The notes below the pieces were generated by a model, which did no database searches, was not told the origin of the DNA, and worked only from the letters and a program-made list of their open reading frames with translations. Shown here piece by piece: positions 8,901 to 16,846 of a DNA stretch of 64,000 nucleotides. Position numbers and translations under genes: made by a program. Source of the DNA: Streptomyces xanthochromogenes (GTDB taxonomy: Bacteria > Actinomycetota > Actinomycetes > Streptomycetales > Streptomycetaceae); assembly GCF_014650455.1 (NCBI RefSeq), contig NZ_BMUZ01000009.1:62001-126000 (forward strand), written 5' to 3'. Position 1 is the first letter of the stretch; the number at the start of each line of letters is the position of its first letter.

Positions 8901-9824
8901 TCAGAAATCACCGTAGTTGACCTGCCAGGTGGGCAGGCCCAGGCGGCGCCACACGGCGACGACACGGTCACGGTCGTCGAGGCTGACGCGCACGGCGAAC
9001 CGGTGGCGCACATGGGCGTCGAAGAGCTCCGCCTTCACCACGTCGTCGCGCCGCCCGTCACCGGCCGGCCGCATCCACAGCTCGTCGTACGGCACGTCGT
9101 GCGCGGCGAGCCACGCCCGGGTCTGCGGCCGGTACTCCTCGCCCCGCCCCGAGAGCAGCACGATCGTGTCCCCGTGCGCCTGCCGGAAGCCGATCAGGGC
9201 GTCCCGGACGGAGCCGTTGAGGCCGTCCTGCTCGCAGCGCGTGAAGTCGTACGGGTTCCGGTTGAGGTTGACCGCGAGCGTGCCGTCGATGTCGCACATC
9301 ACCGCGCTGGGCAGGGACGTGTCCGGCACGTAGGGCACCAGCTCGGCGAGGACGACGGTGTCGTTCATCCAGGCGTCCGTCAGGCGCCAGCCGCCCCGCA
9401 CCGCCTTGGCGTGCCGGTCCGCGAGCAGCCGGATGATCTCCTCGCCGACGGGGTTGGCACGGGCCGCGTCGCGGCGCAGGCACTCCTCGACGGGCACGTT
9501 GGTGAAGTCGTGCACGACGAACCGGGCCCGCCCGACCACGGCCGCCTTGAGGCGCTTGGGGATGTGCGAGGTGAGATGGGTGTTGTCGACGACGACGTCG
9601 AACCCGGCCGCGATCGTCTCGCGCACCGCGGCGTCCTGGACCGCAAGGACGCTCTGCTCGGCGGTGTGCGACCGCTCCCGCCGGTTGCCCGCGTCGTCGA
9701 ACATGCCCCGCAGGTCGTCGAGGTTGACGCGCCGGCACCGGCCCTCGGACTCCGCGACGAGCTTGCGGGCGGCGGTGGTCTTGCCGGAGGCGGGCAGTCC
9801 GGTCATGACGTGCACGGTGGGCAT
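8901..9824 (-). CDS. Bifunctional polynucleotide kinase-3'-phosphatase (T4 Pnkp-like)
   Basis: 307 aa, almost the length of phage T4 Pnkp (301 aa) and with the same domain order. An N-terminal 5'-kinase has the P-loop GLPASGKTT (residues 9-17) and a catalytic-type Asp in NLDDLR (about 35). A C-terminal HAD-type 3'-phosphatase has the acceptor motif MCDIDGTLA (DxD at about 178-180) and later acidic SLDDRDRV. ATG 9824 is 8 nt downstream of the ligase stop codon, with no strong ribosome-binding site, so it probably relies on coupling. Role by family: heals broken RNA by adding a 5' phosphate and removing 2',3'-cyclic or 3' phosphate so that the ligase can seal. Confidence 0.9.
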   Translation of the reverse strand: MPTVHVMTGLPASGKTTAARKLVAESEGRCRRVNLDDLRGMFDDAGNRRERSHTAEQSVLAVQDAAVRETIAAGFDVVVDNTHLTSHIPKRLKAAVVGRARFVVHDFTNVPVEECLRRDAARANPVGEEIIRLLADRHAKAVRGGWRLTDAWMNDTVVLAELVPYVPDTSLPSAVMCDIDGTLAVNLNRNPYDFTRCEQDGLNGSVRDALIGFRQAHGDTIVLLSGRGEEYRPQTRAWLAAHDVPYDELWMRPAGDGRRDDVVKAELFDAHVRHRFAVRVSLDDRDRVVAVWRRLGLPTWQVNYGDF

Positions 9825-9832
9825 GGCAGGAG

Positions 9833-11038
9833 TCAGCTTTCTTCGTCGTTCGTGAAAGGGTCGGCGGCCGTCGGCTTGACGGACCGCCAGATCATCAGGT
9901 CGATGTCCCGGCCGTCGAGCAGCTGGAACACGGCCGCCCGTACGGTACTGTCCGGGATCCGCTGGGCGGCGCGGGCGAACGCGCCCCGGTCCTGGGCGAG
10001 ATGGGCGATCTCGCCGAACCGCTCGGCGGCCAGCCGGGCCGGCTCGGCGGCCTGCGCGTCCAGACGGGCCGCGACGCCCTTCACCCAGGTGTCGAACTCG
10101 TCCGGGACCTGCTGAAGCATAGCTTCCAGCGGGTCGGCGCCGTCCGCGGCGAGTTCGGCGATCTCGCCGGGGCCGCAGCCGAGCGTCTGCGCCACCCGCT
10201 TGGGGTCGCGTCCGGCGAACCGGCGGATGCCGAGGAAGCGCCAGATGTCGCGCTCGGTGATGCCGGTCAGCACCTTGTGCAGCCGCACGTACTCGCTGAT
10301 CTTCGCCTTGACCCGGAGCCCGGACGCGTACCGGACGACGTAGCCCTCGGCGTCGGTGCCGGTGGCCTCGCGGCCGTCGGCGTGCGCGTTGGAGCCGGTG
10401 CGTTCGATGAGTTCCGCGAGCGCCATCGGGGGCCAGGCCCGGGCGACGGAGCCGACCGGCGCCCAGTCCTGCGCGGCCCGGGACAGCTCGATCTCCTCGC
10501 CCGTCGCCTCGTACGCGGCGAGCAGCACGAGGTCGCGCCGGCCCCCGTAGTCGACGACTATCCGGTTCTCCGGGTAGAGGATCTCCGCGAGGTACGTCAC
10601 CCCCGGACGCAGCTTGCCCGTGTCCCGCGCGTCCAGCCAGGCGCTCGCCCAGGTGGCCTGCTCGGACGCGAAGGACCCCCGGGAGGCGGCGCGCCAGCGC
10701 CCGTCGTAGTGGAAGACGATCCCGAGCGAACCGTCGACCTTGTCGAACACCTCGAAGGGCTCGTCGGGCAGCGGGGGCGCGTAGGGCCGGCCGACGCCGT
10801 GCTCGCCCACGTTGAAGAACTTGGGCAGGCAGTGCGCGACGACCAATCCGCGCAGATCGTCCACGACGAGGCCGCGGCAGCGCGTGGTGACCTCGTCCCA
10901 CGCCTGCTCGTACTGGCACGCCCTGCTGTACGAGTAGATGGAGAGCGGCAGTTCGGGATGCGCCTTGCGCACCACGTGCCCCGCGGCGACGGCGGAGGCC
11001 AGTCCCGCGGACGGAATGAGACGGTCGAGGTCGATCAC
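9833..11038 (-). CDS. RNA ligase, T4 Rnl1-like
   Basis: 401 aa. Nucleotidyltransferase motif I is KVDGSLG with the adenylated Lys at residue 100. Upstream is the Rnl1-type conserved Arg in TRCRGLVVD (about 53-55). Motif IIIa/IV equivalents are AEILYPENRIVVDY and EGYVVRY, and motif V is VKAKISEYVRLHK. The C-terminal third is helical, like the tRNA-specific domain of T4 Rnl1 (374 aa). GTG start at 11038 with GGAG 5 nt upstream; a longer upstream frame is not supported. It is the first gene of a two-gene operon with the Pnkp-like enzyme. Known role of the pair in T4: repair of tRNA cut by an anticodon nuclease. Confidence 0.9.
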   Translation of the reverse strand: MIDLDRLIPSAGLASAVAAGHVVRKAHPELPLSIYSYSRACQYEQAWDEVTTRCRGLVVDDLRGLVVAHCLPKFFNVGEHGVGRPYAPPLPDEPFEVFDKVDGSLGIVFHYDGRWRAASRGSFASEQATWASAWLDARDTGKLRPGVTYLAEILYPENRIVVDYGGRRDLVLLAAYEATGEEIELSRAAQDWAPVGSVARAWPPMALAELIERTGSNAHADGREATGTDAEGYVVRYASGLRVKAKISEYVRLHKVLTGITERDIWRFLGIRRFAGRDPKRVAQTLGCGPGEIAELAADGADPLEAMLQQVPDEFDTWVKGVAARLDAQAAEPARLAAERFGEIAHLAQDRGAFARAAQRIPDSTVRAAVFQLLDGRDIDLMIWRSVKPTAADPFTNDEES

Positions 11039-11193
11039 TGCTGCTCCAGAATGGGTGGGCTGTCGACAGCAGCTTGACCGCGGGGCGGCGCATGGGCCAC
11101 GCATTTTCGATCTGCGTCGCGCACCGCCCGCAACCCGGGCGATATCCCGTGGCCGAAGCGCCTGACCTGCGGCTACGGTCGACTCCCAGGACG

Positions 11194-11226
11194 GTCGGCA
11201 CAGACCGTCGGCACAGGCCGTCGGCC
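11194..11226. repeat. 13-bp direct repeats upstream of the 117-aa gene
   Basis: Two and a half copies of a 13-bp unit (GTCGGCACAGACC, then GTCGGCACAGGCC, then GTCGGCC) sit 18-50 nt before the ATG at 11244, in the 205-bp region shared with the divergent RNA ligase operon. They could be an operator or slippage product; no protein can be named. Confidence 0.6.
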
Positions 11227-11243
11227 GACCGAGAGAGGTCCCC

Positions 11244-11597
11244 ATGACCAGCCCGCGAGCGACGACGACCCTGTGGCGCCCCACCGGCCCCCGGGAACTG
11301 GAGCTGGTCCGGGACCTCGATTTCCGCGCCTGGCCGCGCCGGCTGCCCGAGCAGCCGATCTTCTACCCCGTCCTCAACGAGGACTACGCCGTCACGATCG
11401 CGCGGGACTGGAACGTCCGCTTCGACGGGGCGGGCTTCGTCACCCGTTTCGAGGTCGACTCGGAGTTCGTGCGCCGCTACCCCGTCCGCCGGGCCGGCGG
11501 CCGGGACATCCTCGAACTGTGGGTGCCCGCCGAGGAGTTGGATGACTTCAACGCCCACATCGTCGGCCGGATCGAGGTCGTGCACGAGTTCCGCTGA
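11244..11597 (+). CDS. ADP-ribosylation/crystallin J1-like small protein
   Basis: 117 aa. The pattern TLWRPTGPRELELV, then PEQPIFYPVLNEDYAVTIARDWN, and the end ELDDFNAHIVGRIEVVHEF match, as I recall, the short proteins often labelled ADP-ribosylation/crystallin J1 in bacterial genomes. That label comes from association with ADP-ribosylglycohydrolases, and the protein itself has no demonstrated activity. ATG 11244 follows GAGAGAGG. It is divergent from the RNA ligase/Pnkp operon and could share its control region. No signal peptide or membrane segment. Confidence 0.75.
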   Translation: MTSPRATTTLWRPTGPRELELVRDLDFRAWPRRLPEQPIFYPVLNEDYAVTIARDWNVRFDGAGFVTRFEVDSEFVRRYPVRRAGGRDILELWVPAEELDDFNAHIVGRIEVVHEFR

Positions 11598-11624
11598 GCC
11601 GGGTTTCCCCGGCGGCCGCGGGAC

Positions 11625-11969
11625 TCACGCCGCGAGCGGGACGCAGGGCGCGAGCTGAACGCCGGGTGCGGGCGGGGTGCCGGGGACGAGCGGGATGCCG
11701 GGGGCGAGTTGGATGCTGGGCGCGATGAAGTAGCCGTCGCGGTCGTACCAGCGGATCTCGGTGATGCGGATGTCGCGGAACCCCTCGCGCCGGAAGATGG
11801 GGTCCACGAGTGCGGCACCCTCGGGCGCGTCGGGGGCCTCCAGGTCCACGATGGTGACCCTGGGGTCCAACGGGCTCGGCCTGCGGGCCACTTCACGGCC
11901 GGGCAGCGGGCTGCGCGCCGGGTCGAGGTCGTGCAGGAGAGCCGTGGCGACGTGCAGTTCGACGGTCAT
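11625..11969 (-). CDS. Hypothetical protein with Pro/Gly-rich C-terminal repeats
   Basis: 114 aa. ATG 11969 has a perfect GGAGG 7-11 nt upstream, so the gene is well supported even though the function is unknown. The first 80 residues look globular (VTIVDLEAP, then FRDIRITEIRWYDRDGYFIAP). The last ~28 residues are a degenerate repeat of the form APG-hydrophobic-PLVPGTPP and APGVQLAPCVPL, unlike the rest. Tail to tail with the 117-aa gene (27-nt gap). No motif allows a functional call. Confidence 0.7.
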   Translation of the reverse strand: MTVELHVATALLHDLDPARSPLPGREVARRPSPLDPRVTIVDLEAPDAPEGAALVDPIFRREGFRDIRITEIRWYDRDGYFIAPSIQLAPGIPLVPGTPPAPGVQLAPCVPLAA

Positions 11970-12278
11970 GGCGACCTCCGAGGTCGGGCTGCGACCGGCG
12001 CGGCCCGGCCTTGATCGAACCTCAAGTCCGGGCTGCCGCGGTCGAGCGTCTGCTTGAGACCGCAGACCATGTGGCGCCCACCTCGACTTTTGGTCGACGC
12101 CCGCTTGAGGCTGCCTGGACGCCTGCTCGCGGGGGCGCCGAGCGCGGCTCGTCTCCTCAACGAACCACGCCGGTGGGGAGGTTGAGGCACACCGGAAGCC
12201 TGTCCGCTTCATCCCCACCGGCGCGATCATGGTTGCGTCGTCGAGGACCAGGCGGAGCTTCGAGGATGCGCGGGGCCG
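11970..12278. other. Intergenic region, no gene recognised
   Basis: About 309 bp between the 114-aa gene and the methyltransferase remnant. Short open frames exist on both strands but none has a ribosome-binding site or recognisable product. The stretch may contain debris of lost genes, in line with the decayed gene next to it. Confidence 0.5.
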
Positions 12279-12739
12279 TCAGCGGCCGATCATCGCGAAG
12301 ACTCCCCAGCCGAGGTGCTCGCGCTGGTACCGCGCGCAGCGGGCGGGCTCTGCGGCGAGTTCGGCGCGTACGTCCTCGGCCGGCTCGTCGCCGGGGTTGC
12401 CGTCACCGAACCGCTCCATCAGCTCCGGCAGGGACCAGGTAATCGTCCGTGCGGTCGGCGCAGCAGCACTGAGGCGACCCGGTCCTCGACACCGAGTTCG
12501 GCGGCACGGGCGCGGGCGTTGCGGGTGAACACCGTGCTGATGTCCACCCCGGCCCCGCGACGCGGTGGCCGCGGGCCCAGGTGCACAGCAACTCGCCCGA
12601 TCCGCCGGCGAGGTCGAGCACGCGCGTCCCCGGAGCCAGACGCAGCGCCCGGCCCAGGACGGCGAGCTTCTCGGGGGTGAACGGGGTTGTGGAGGCGGTG
12701 GCTACTTTCGCGCATGGTGAAGATGCGGGGCAGAGCCAC
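12279..12739 (-). pseudogene. Decayed SAM-dependent methyltransferase gene
   Basis: Reading leftwards from ATG 12739 the protein begins MALPRIFTMRESSHRLHNP, then loses frame in a C-run at 12683-12686 (one extra base). It continues in the next frame through motif I (VLDLAGGSGELLCTWARGH), shifts back by loss of one base near 12553 and resumes with GVDISTVFTRNARARAAELG. The conserved end of the family, REHLGWGVFAMIGR, follows after only a few more residues and stops at 12279-12281. Intact relatives are about 250 aa; roughly the middle 100 residues are missing here, so an internal deletion plus two single-base indels have destroyed the gene. The family recall is from memory. Confidence 0.8.
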
Positions 12740-12982
12740 GAGAGGGGTTCCTTCGGTGTGATGCGGTCAGGGCGTGTGCGCGGGACTCCCGGCCGGGGGC
12801 GGCAGTCGTTGCTCGGACCGTCATCAAAAACACCTCGTTCATACGGATGGATCTTCGACGCCGCACGGTAGGCCGTCCCGGACGGAGGCCTCCACCGAAT
12901 TTCACGTTGCCCGGTACTGGTCCCGAAGCCGTCGCTTTTGTGGTTGCGTGCTGTGCGTAGTCGTTCCAGAGGGACGTGTGTG

Positions 12983-13636
12983 ATGTCTTCCGATCCATAT
13001 CCGGGTACTGCTGAGCGCGTCTGTGAGGTGGTGGCGGGAGGCCGCTTGCCGCCCGGCTCGTCGGTGGCGCAGCTGACGGTCCGCGGTGTGCCGGCGGTTC
13101 TGGCCTACCGGTTGAACGTCGCGGAGGCCGAGCGCCGCGCGCGGAAGGGCGTGGGACCGGTGCTGGACCCCGCCGAGTTGGAGGGACTGTCGCACATGCC
13201 TGTCGGCCTGCCCGTCGCCGCGGAGTCGTTGACGCCGAGGGAGCGGAGACTGATCCGCCGCTGCCCCCCTGACGTCGTGGAACGGCGAGGCAGCGAGTTC
13301 GTCCGCCGCCTGGCGGCCCCGCTAGAGGTCGACCTGGCGGTGGTGCGCGCCGTGCGGCCAAGTCGTGGAGCGCTGTTGCGGGCGGGCCGTTTCGGCGCGT
13401 ACACGGTGTCGGCCGTATGGCTGGACGGCCCGGCCGCCGGTTCGGAGCTCCTGGTGATGGAGGCGGGATTGTACGGCCTGGGGGTGGCATGCGGGCACGG
13501 CGGTGCGGCGCCGGAGTTGCTGGTGGCGCCCCGGTCGTCATCACATTTCAGGCATACGACCGCCGGATGGCTGTTCGCGGAACAGGTCTACGGGGAGCTG
13601 ACGGCGGCTAGGCGGATTCCCCGGCCCATGCCGTGA
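12983..13636 (+). CDS. Hypothetical protein, 217 aa
   Basis: ATG 12983 (in-frame GTG at 12980) follows AGAGGG by 9 nt. The protein is soluble and Arg/Leu-rich, with segments such as LTPRERRLIRRCPP and the C-terminal RHTTAGWLFAEQVYGEL. I recognise no domain. Its last 29 nt overlap, tail to tail, the gene that ends at 13608 on the other strand. Codon bias is GC-rich but slightly less extreme than that of the neighbouring metabolic genes. It could belong with the next gene as an accessory pair, which is a guess from proximity only. Confidence 0.65.
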   Translation: MSSDPYPGTAERVCEVVAGGRLPPGSSVAQLTVRGVPAVLAYRLNVAEAERRARKGVGPVLDPAELEGLSHMPVGLPVAAESLTPRERRLIRRCPPDVVERRGSEFVRRLAAPLEVDLAVVRAVRPSRGALLRAGRFGAYTVSAVWLDGPAAGSELLVMEAGLYGLGVACGHGGAAPELLVAPRSSSHFRHTTAGWLFAEQVYGELTAARRIPRPMP

Positions 13637-14774
13637 GCCAGCGGGGCGCCTCCAGGGCCCCCGGGTCGGCGAGTTCCTCGCGCAGGTCCTGGGCCGCGAC
13701 GAGGGCGTCCCGGCACAGTTGTTGCCAGGCGTTACGTCGGGCGGCGCCCGGGGCCGTCCGCTGGAGTTCGTCGGCCCAGGGCCACCATGTGGCGATGTTG
13801 TGGCGGTTGGCCTCCTCCCGATCGCTGGCGCAGTGCTCGAAGCGCAAGAGGCTGCGGCCGTGGCAGACAGGGCAGTGGCACAGCGGAGAGGGGAGCCTGC
13901 CGTAGTGCTCCCGGAGTCTGTCGGCCTTGAAGTAGTCCATCAACTGCGGATGGAGAACCACCGTGGTGACGTTGCGGCCCTCGGGAAGCCGCGGCGGGAC
14001 GCTTCCGGGCGGACTGACGTGCCGCATGGAGGTCTGCATGCCGATGGAGACGAAGAGGGCTCCGTGGGCATAGGCATCGAGCCCTGCGAGATCGGTGCGG
14101 ACGAGCGCGATTCGGTCCACGCTTTTGATCAGGTGACGCAGTGCTGCGACGGCACCTCTGGTCGTCAGAGGATTCATCGCGGCTCCGAGGGCGACAGCCT
14201 TGACGTGGGGCAGGCCGGTGAGCGCCGTGATGAGGTGGTCGAGATCATCGGGTGCGCGCAACCACTTGTAGTCGAGTGGCAGGGTAAGGATGTTGCGATC
14301 GGGATCGAGATTCCTGGCGCCCTCGACGACCGCCGAAACGGCCTCGCGGTCGCCGCCCTCGATGTATCGCGTGGGCGTCAGACCGGCAACGGTCCCCCGG
14401 TGCAGCTGCGCGTTCACCGTCGTTCGGAGCAGGCTGAGCTCGTCCTCCCCGAACAGGGAGTCCTGCCCGAACAGGGGGTCCTGCCCAGGGCCGCGGTCGC
14501 GCCCCAACTGGTAGGGCTGTTCGGTTGTGGCGTTGCTGCCATAGGTGTCGGGGTCGACGAGTTGGAGCCGTCCGCCTTGCGTCCGGCGGTGCAGAATGCC
14601 GGCCGTCGGGAGCGCGGCTGCCCCGCAGAGCACGACGCCGTCGTGCGCGTCGGCCGCCAGAGCCGTGCCCATGCCCCCTCGGACACTGACCTTCGTGTGG
14701 ACCAGGATCTTGTCTTCGAGCCTTTCCCATGCGGGCCGTGTTTGGCGTAAATGATCGCCGGGTCGTCCTGTCAT
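13608..14774 (-). CDS. Hypothetical TIM-barrel-like protein with CxCxxC motif
   Basis: 388 aa from ATG 14774, preceded by GGGGAGGGG. The middle shows alternating strands and helices (ILTLPLDYKWL, KAVALGAAMNPL, RIALVRTDLAGLDAYAHG, LFVSIG) as in a barrel. After it comes CHCPVCHG (Cys299, Cys301, Cys304) with His at about 314 and 325. A CxCxxC...H arrangement after a TIM barrel is the zinc site layout of tRNA-guanine transglycosylases, so a distant TGT-like relation is possible. The catalytic TGT motifs are not recognisable, and I keep the function open. Residues 97-113 contain a duplicated GQDxLF segment. Confidence 0.7.
   Translation of the reverse strand: MTGRPGDHLRQTRPAWERLEDKILVHTKVSVRGGMGTALAADAHDGVVLCGAAALPTAGILHRRTQGGRLQLVDPDTYGSNATTEQPYQLGRDRGPGQDPLFGQDSLFGEDELSLLRTTVNAQLHRGTVAGLTPTRYIEGGDREAVSAVVEGARNLDPDRNILTLPLDYKWLRAPDDLDHLITALTGLPHVKAVALGAAMNPLTTRGAVAALRHLIKSVDRIALVRTDLAGLDAYAHGALFVSIGMQTSMRHVSPPGSVPPRLPEGRNVTTVVLHPQLMDYFKADRLREHYGRLPSPLCHCPVCHGRSLLRFEHCASDREEANRHNIATWWPWADELQRTAPGAARRNAWQQLCRDALVAAQDLREELADPGALEAPRWLTAWAGESA
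14449..14484. repeat. 18-bp in-frame direct repeat inside the barrel protein gene
   Basis: Two adjacent 18-bp copies that differ at one base (starting CCGAACAGGG) encode the repeated hexapeptide GQDxLF at about residues 97-109 of the leftward gene. The length keeps the frame, so copy number could vary without breaking the gene. Confidence 0.7.
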
Positions 14775-14799
14775 CCGCCCCTCCCCCGTCACGGACTGC

Positions 14800-14813
14800 G
14801 AAGTTCCCACTTC
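14800..14813. promoter_or_regulatory. Inverted repeat upstream of barrel protein gene
   Basis: GAAGT-TCCC-ACTTC, a 14-bp palindrome with 5-bp arms, lies 26 nt before the ATG at 14774 in the 105-bp gap to the sugar permease gene. A candidate operator; no matching regulator is adjacent. Confidence 0.35.
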
Positions 14814-14879
14814 ACAGAGTGCAAGCGCCACAGAGAGGGGGCAAGAGGGCGTACCCGCCGCGTACCAACGCGACTCCGC

Positions 14880-15800
14880 CTACCCCTTGCTGGACCCCAG
14901 CGTGAGCCCCGCGATGAAGTGGCGTTGCAGGAGCAGGAACACGATCAGGGTGGGCAGGGCGACGATGACCGACCCGGCCGCCAGCAGGTTGTAGTCCGTG
15001 AAGAACTGGCCCCGCAGGTTGTTCAGGGCCGAGGTGATGGGGAGTTTGTCGCCGTCGGACATGAAGACCAGGGCCCACAGGAAGTCGTTGTACATCCAGG
15101 TGAACTGGAGCGTGGCCAGGGCTGCCAGGGCGGGGCGGCACAGCGGCAGGGTGATGCGCCAGTACTGGGTCCATACGCCGGCGCCGTCGACGATCGCCGC
15201 CTCCAGGATCTCCTGCGGCAGAGTCCGCATGAAGTTGGCGAGGACGAAGACGCAGAAGCCGATCTGGAAGCCCACCTGGACGACGATGACGGCCCAGTAC
15301 GAGTCGAACATCGTCATCGAGTCGGACATCCCGTACGGCAGCGGGATGCGGTTGAACACCACGTACAGCGGAGTCACGATCACCTGCTGCGGGAGCAGGT
15401 TGCCGGCCGTGAACAGCATCAACAGGGCCATGGCACCGCGCAGTTTCAGGCGCGAGACGGCGAACGCCACGAACGCGGCGAGGAACAGGACGAGCACCAC
15501 CCCCGGCACCGCGATGATCAGGGTGTTGACGAAGTACTTCGTCATGCCCGAGTCGCTGAACGCCTGCTTGTAGTAGGCGAAGGACAGATGCTTGGGGAGG
15601 GAGAAGTAGCCGTCGCGCGAGGTCTCCTCGTACGGGCGCAAGGACGCGTACACGGCGAGCAGCAGGGGGGCGAGGAAGGCGAGCGAGACCGCCATGAGGA
15701 ACGCGTGCACGCCCAGGCGCCCCGGCCGCACCCGGCGTCGCGCGGCGCCAACAGGCTTGTTCTGTGCGGCGGTTGGGGTCACGGTGTGGGTGATGGTCAT
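14880..15800 (-). CDS. Sugar ABC transporter permease (MalG-like)
   Basis: 306 aa, about six membrane helices. The EAA loop that contacts the ATPase is LEAAIVDGAGVWTQYWRITLP in sense (about residues 198-218; key residues EAA...G...I.LP). The C-terminal GLTLGSSKG is typical of CUT1 MalG-type subunits. ATG 15800 overlaps the stop of the partner permease (ATGA, 15797-15800). Third gene of the leftward operon binding protein-permease-permease starting at 18199. Sugar specificity is not readable. Confidence 0.92.
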   Translation of the reverse strand: MTITHTVTPTAAQNKPVGAARRRVRPGRLGVHAFLMAVSLAFLAPLLLAVYASLRPYEETSRDGYFSLPKHLSFAYYKQAFSDSGMTKYFVNTLIIAVPGVVLVLFLAAFVAFAVSRLKLRGAMALLMLFTAGNLLPQQVIVTPLYVVFNRIPLPYGMSDSMTMFDSYWAVIVVQVGFQIGFCVFVLANFMRTLPQEILEAAIVDGAGVWTQYWRITLPLCRPALAALATLQFTWMYNDFLWALVFMSDGDKLPITSALNNLRGQFFTDYNLLAAGSVIVALPTLIVFLLLQRHFIAGLTLGSSKG

Positions 15801-16711
15801 CGGTTCTTCTCCCCTCGGATCTCCTGGACCAGGTACGTGATGACGAACCCGAGGGAGACGGTCAGCAGCACCACCGCGATCGCCGAGCCGAACCCGATGC
15901 GGCTGGCCTCGCCGATGATGTTGTCGGTGACGAGCACCGACAGCACTTCGAGGCCGTTGCGCCCGTGGTTGACGGCGTAGACGATGTCGAAGGCGCGCAG
16001 CGATTCGATGACCGTGATCACCCCGACGATCACATTGACCGGGCGCAGCGTCGGGAGGACGACCCGGAAGAACGTCTGGCGCTCACTCGCGCCGTCGATG
16101 GCCGCGGCCTCCTTGAGCGAGGGGTCGACGGCCTTGAGGCCCGCCAGGTACAGGATCATCACGTACCCGGTGTGCCGCCAGGCCGCGGCCAGCAGGATCA
16201 TCCAGATGTTGAGGTCCGGGTCGCCGAGCCAGTCGGTCGGGTCGGCCGTATGGCCGAGCAGCGCGTTCAGCGCCCCTTGGTCCCGGGAGAAGACGAGCTG
16301 CGCGATGAAGCCGACGACCGCGAGCGAGAGGACGACCGGCATGTACAGCGTCGACTGGTAGAAGCGGCTGAACCGCACGCCCCGGTCGATGAGCACGGCG
16401 AGCAGCAGCCCGAACGGCGTTGCCACGAAGCCCAGTACGCCCAGCCACATGAGGTTGTGCCGGACCGCCGGCCAGAACGGCGGGTAGTTGGTGAAGAGGT
16501 CGGTGTAGTTCCGCGTGCCGACCCATTTGACGGCGCCGACGCCGTCCCAGCTGGTGAAGGACAGGATGACGGAGGCCAGGGTCGGGCCCCACACGATGGC
16601 GATGTCGAGCAGTACGGGCAGGCCAAGCAGCACGCCGAGGACGACGAGATCACGGGCGGTGAACCGCCTGGGACCTCGTCGCCCTCCGCGCCGCGCGGTG
16701 ATGAGCGCCAC
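15797..16711 (-). CDS. Sugar ABC transporter permease (MalF-like)
   Basis: 304 aa from GTG 16711, chosen because GGAG lies 9 nt upstream; a TTG at 16726 in the same frame has no Shine-Dalgarno. Six predicted helices begin near residue 20. The EAA loop is in KEAAAIDGASERQTFFRVVL. The N-tail is Arg-rich (ARRGGRRGPRR), cytoplasmic by the positive-inside rule. Lies 135 nt after the binding-protein gene and is coupled to the next permease. Importer of a carbohydrate, powered presumably by a shared ATPase encoded elsewhere. Confidence 0.9.
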   Translation of the reverse strand: MALITARRGGRRGPRRFTARDLVVLGVLLGLPVLLDIAIVWGPTLASVILSFTSWDGVGAVKWVGTRNYTDLFTNYPPFWPAVRHNLMWLGVLGFVATPFGLLLAVLIDRGVRFSRFYQSTLYMPVVLSLAVVGFIAQLVFSRDQGALNALLGHTADPTDWLGDPDLNIWMILLAAAWRHTGYVMILYLAGLKAVDPSLKEAAAIDGASERQTFFRVVLPTLRPVNVIVGVITVIESLRAFDIVYAVNHGRNGLEVLSVLVTDNIIGEASRIGFGSAIAVVLLTVSLGFVITYLVQEIRGEKNR

Positions 16712-16846
16712 GGCTGAGTACTCCAAGTCGCAACGGAATTGGGCTGGTTGGAGGCAGGAGAGTGATGCGTCGAGCGGAAGAGGTGGGGCGCCGAGGGGAA
16801 GGGGTGGCGCGTCGGGAGGGCGCGGCGTCGGGCGCGGAGGGCGCTC

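Noticed and set aside
11970..12440. Transposase-like fragment (rightward frame around VEAHRKPVRFIPTG)
   Set aside because: No inverted repeats, no target duplication and no catalytic DDE motif; similarity is too vague to call a mobile element.
13608..14774. Firm assignment as tRNA-guanine transglycosylase
   Set aside because: Only the zinc-site order and barrel-like pattern fit; catalytic TGT motifs are not seen, so the call is kept as a hypothesis.
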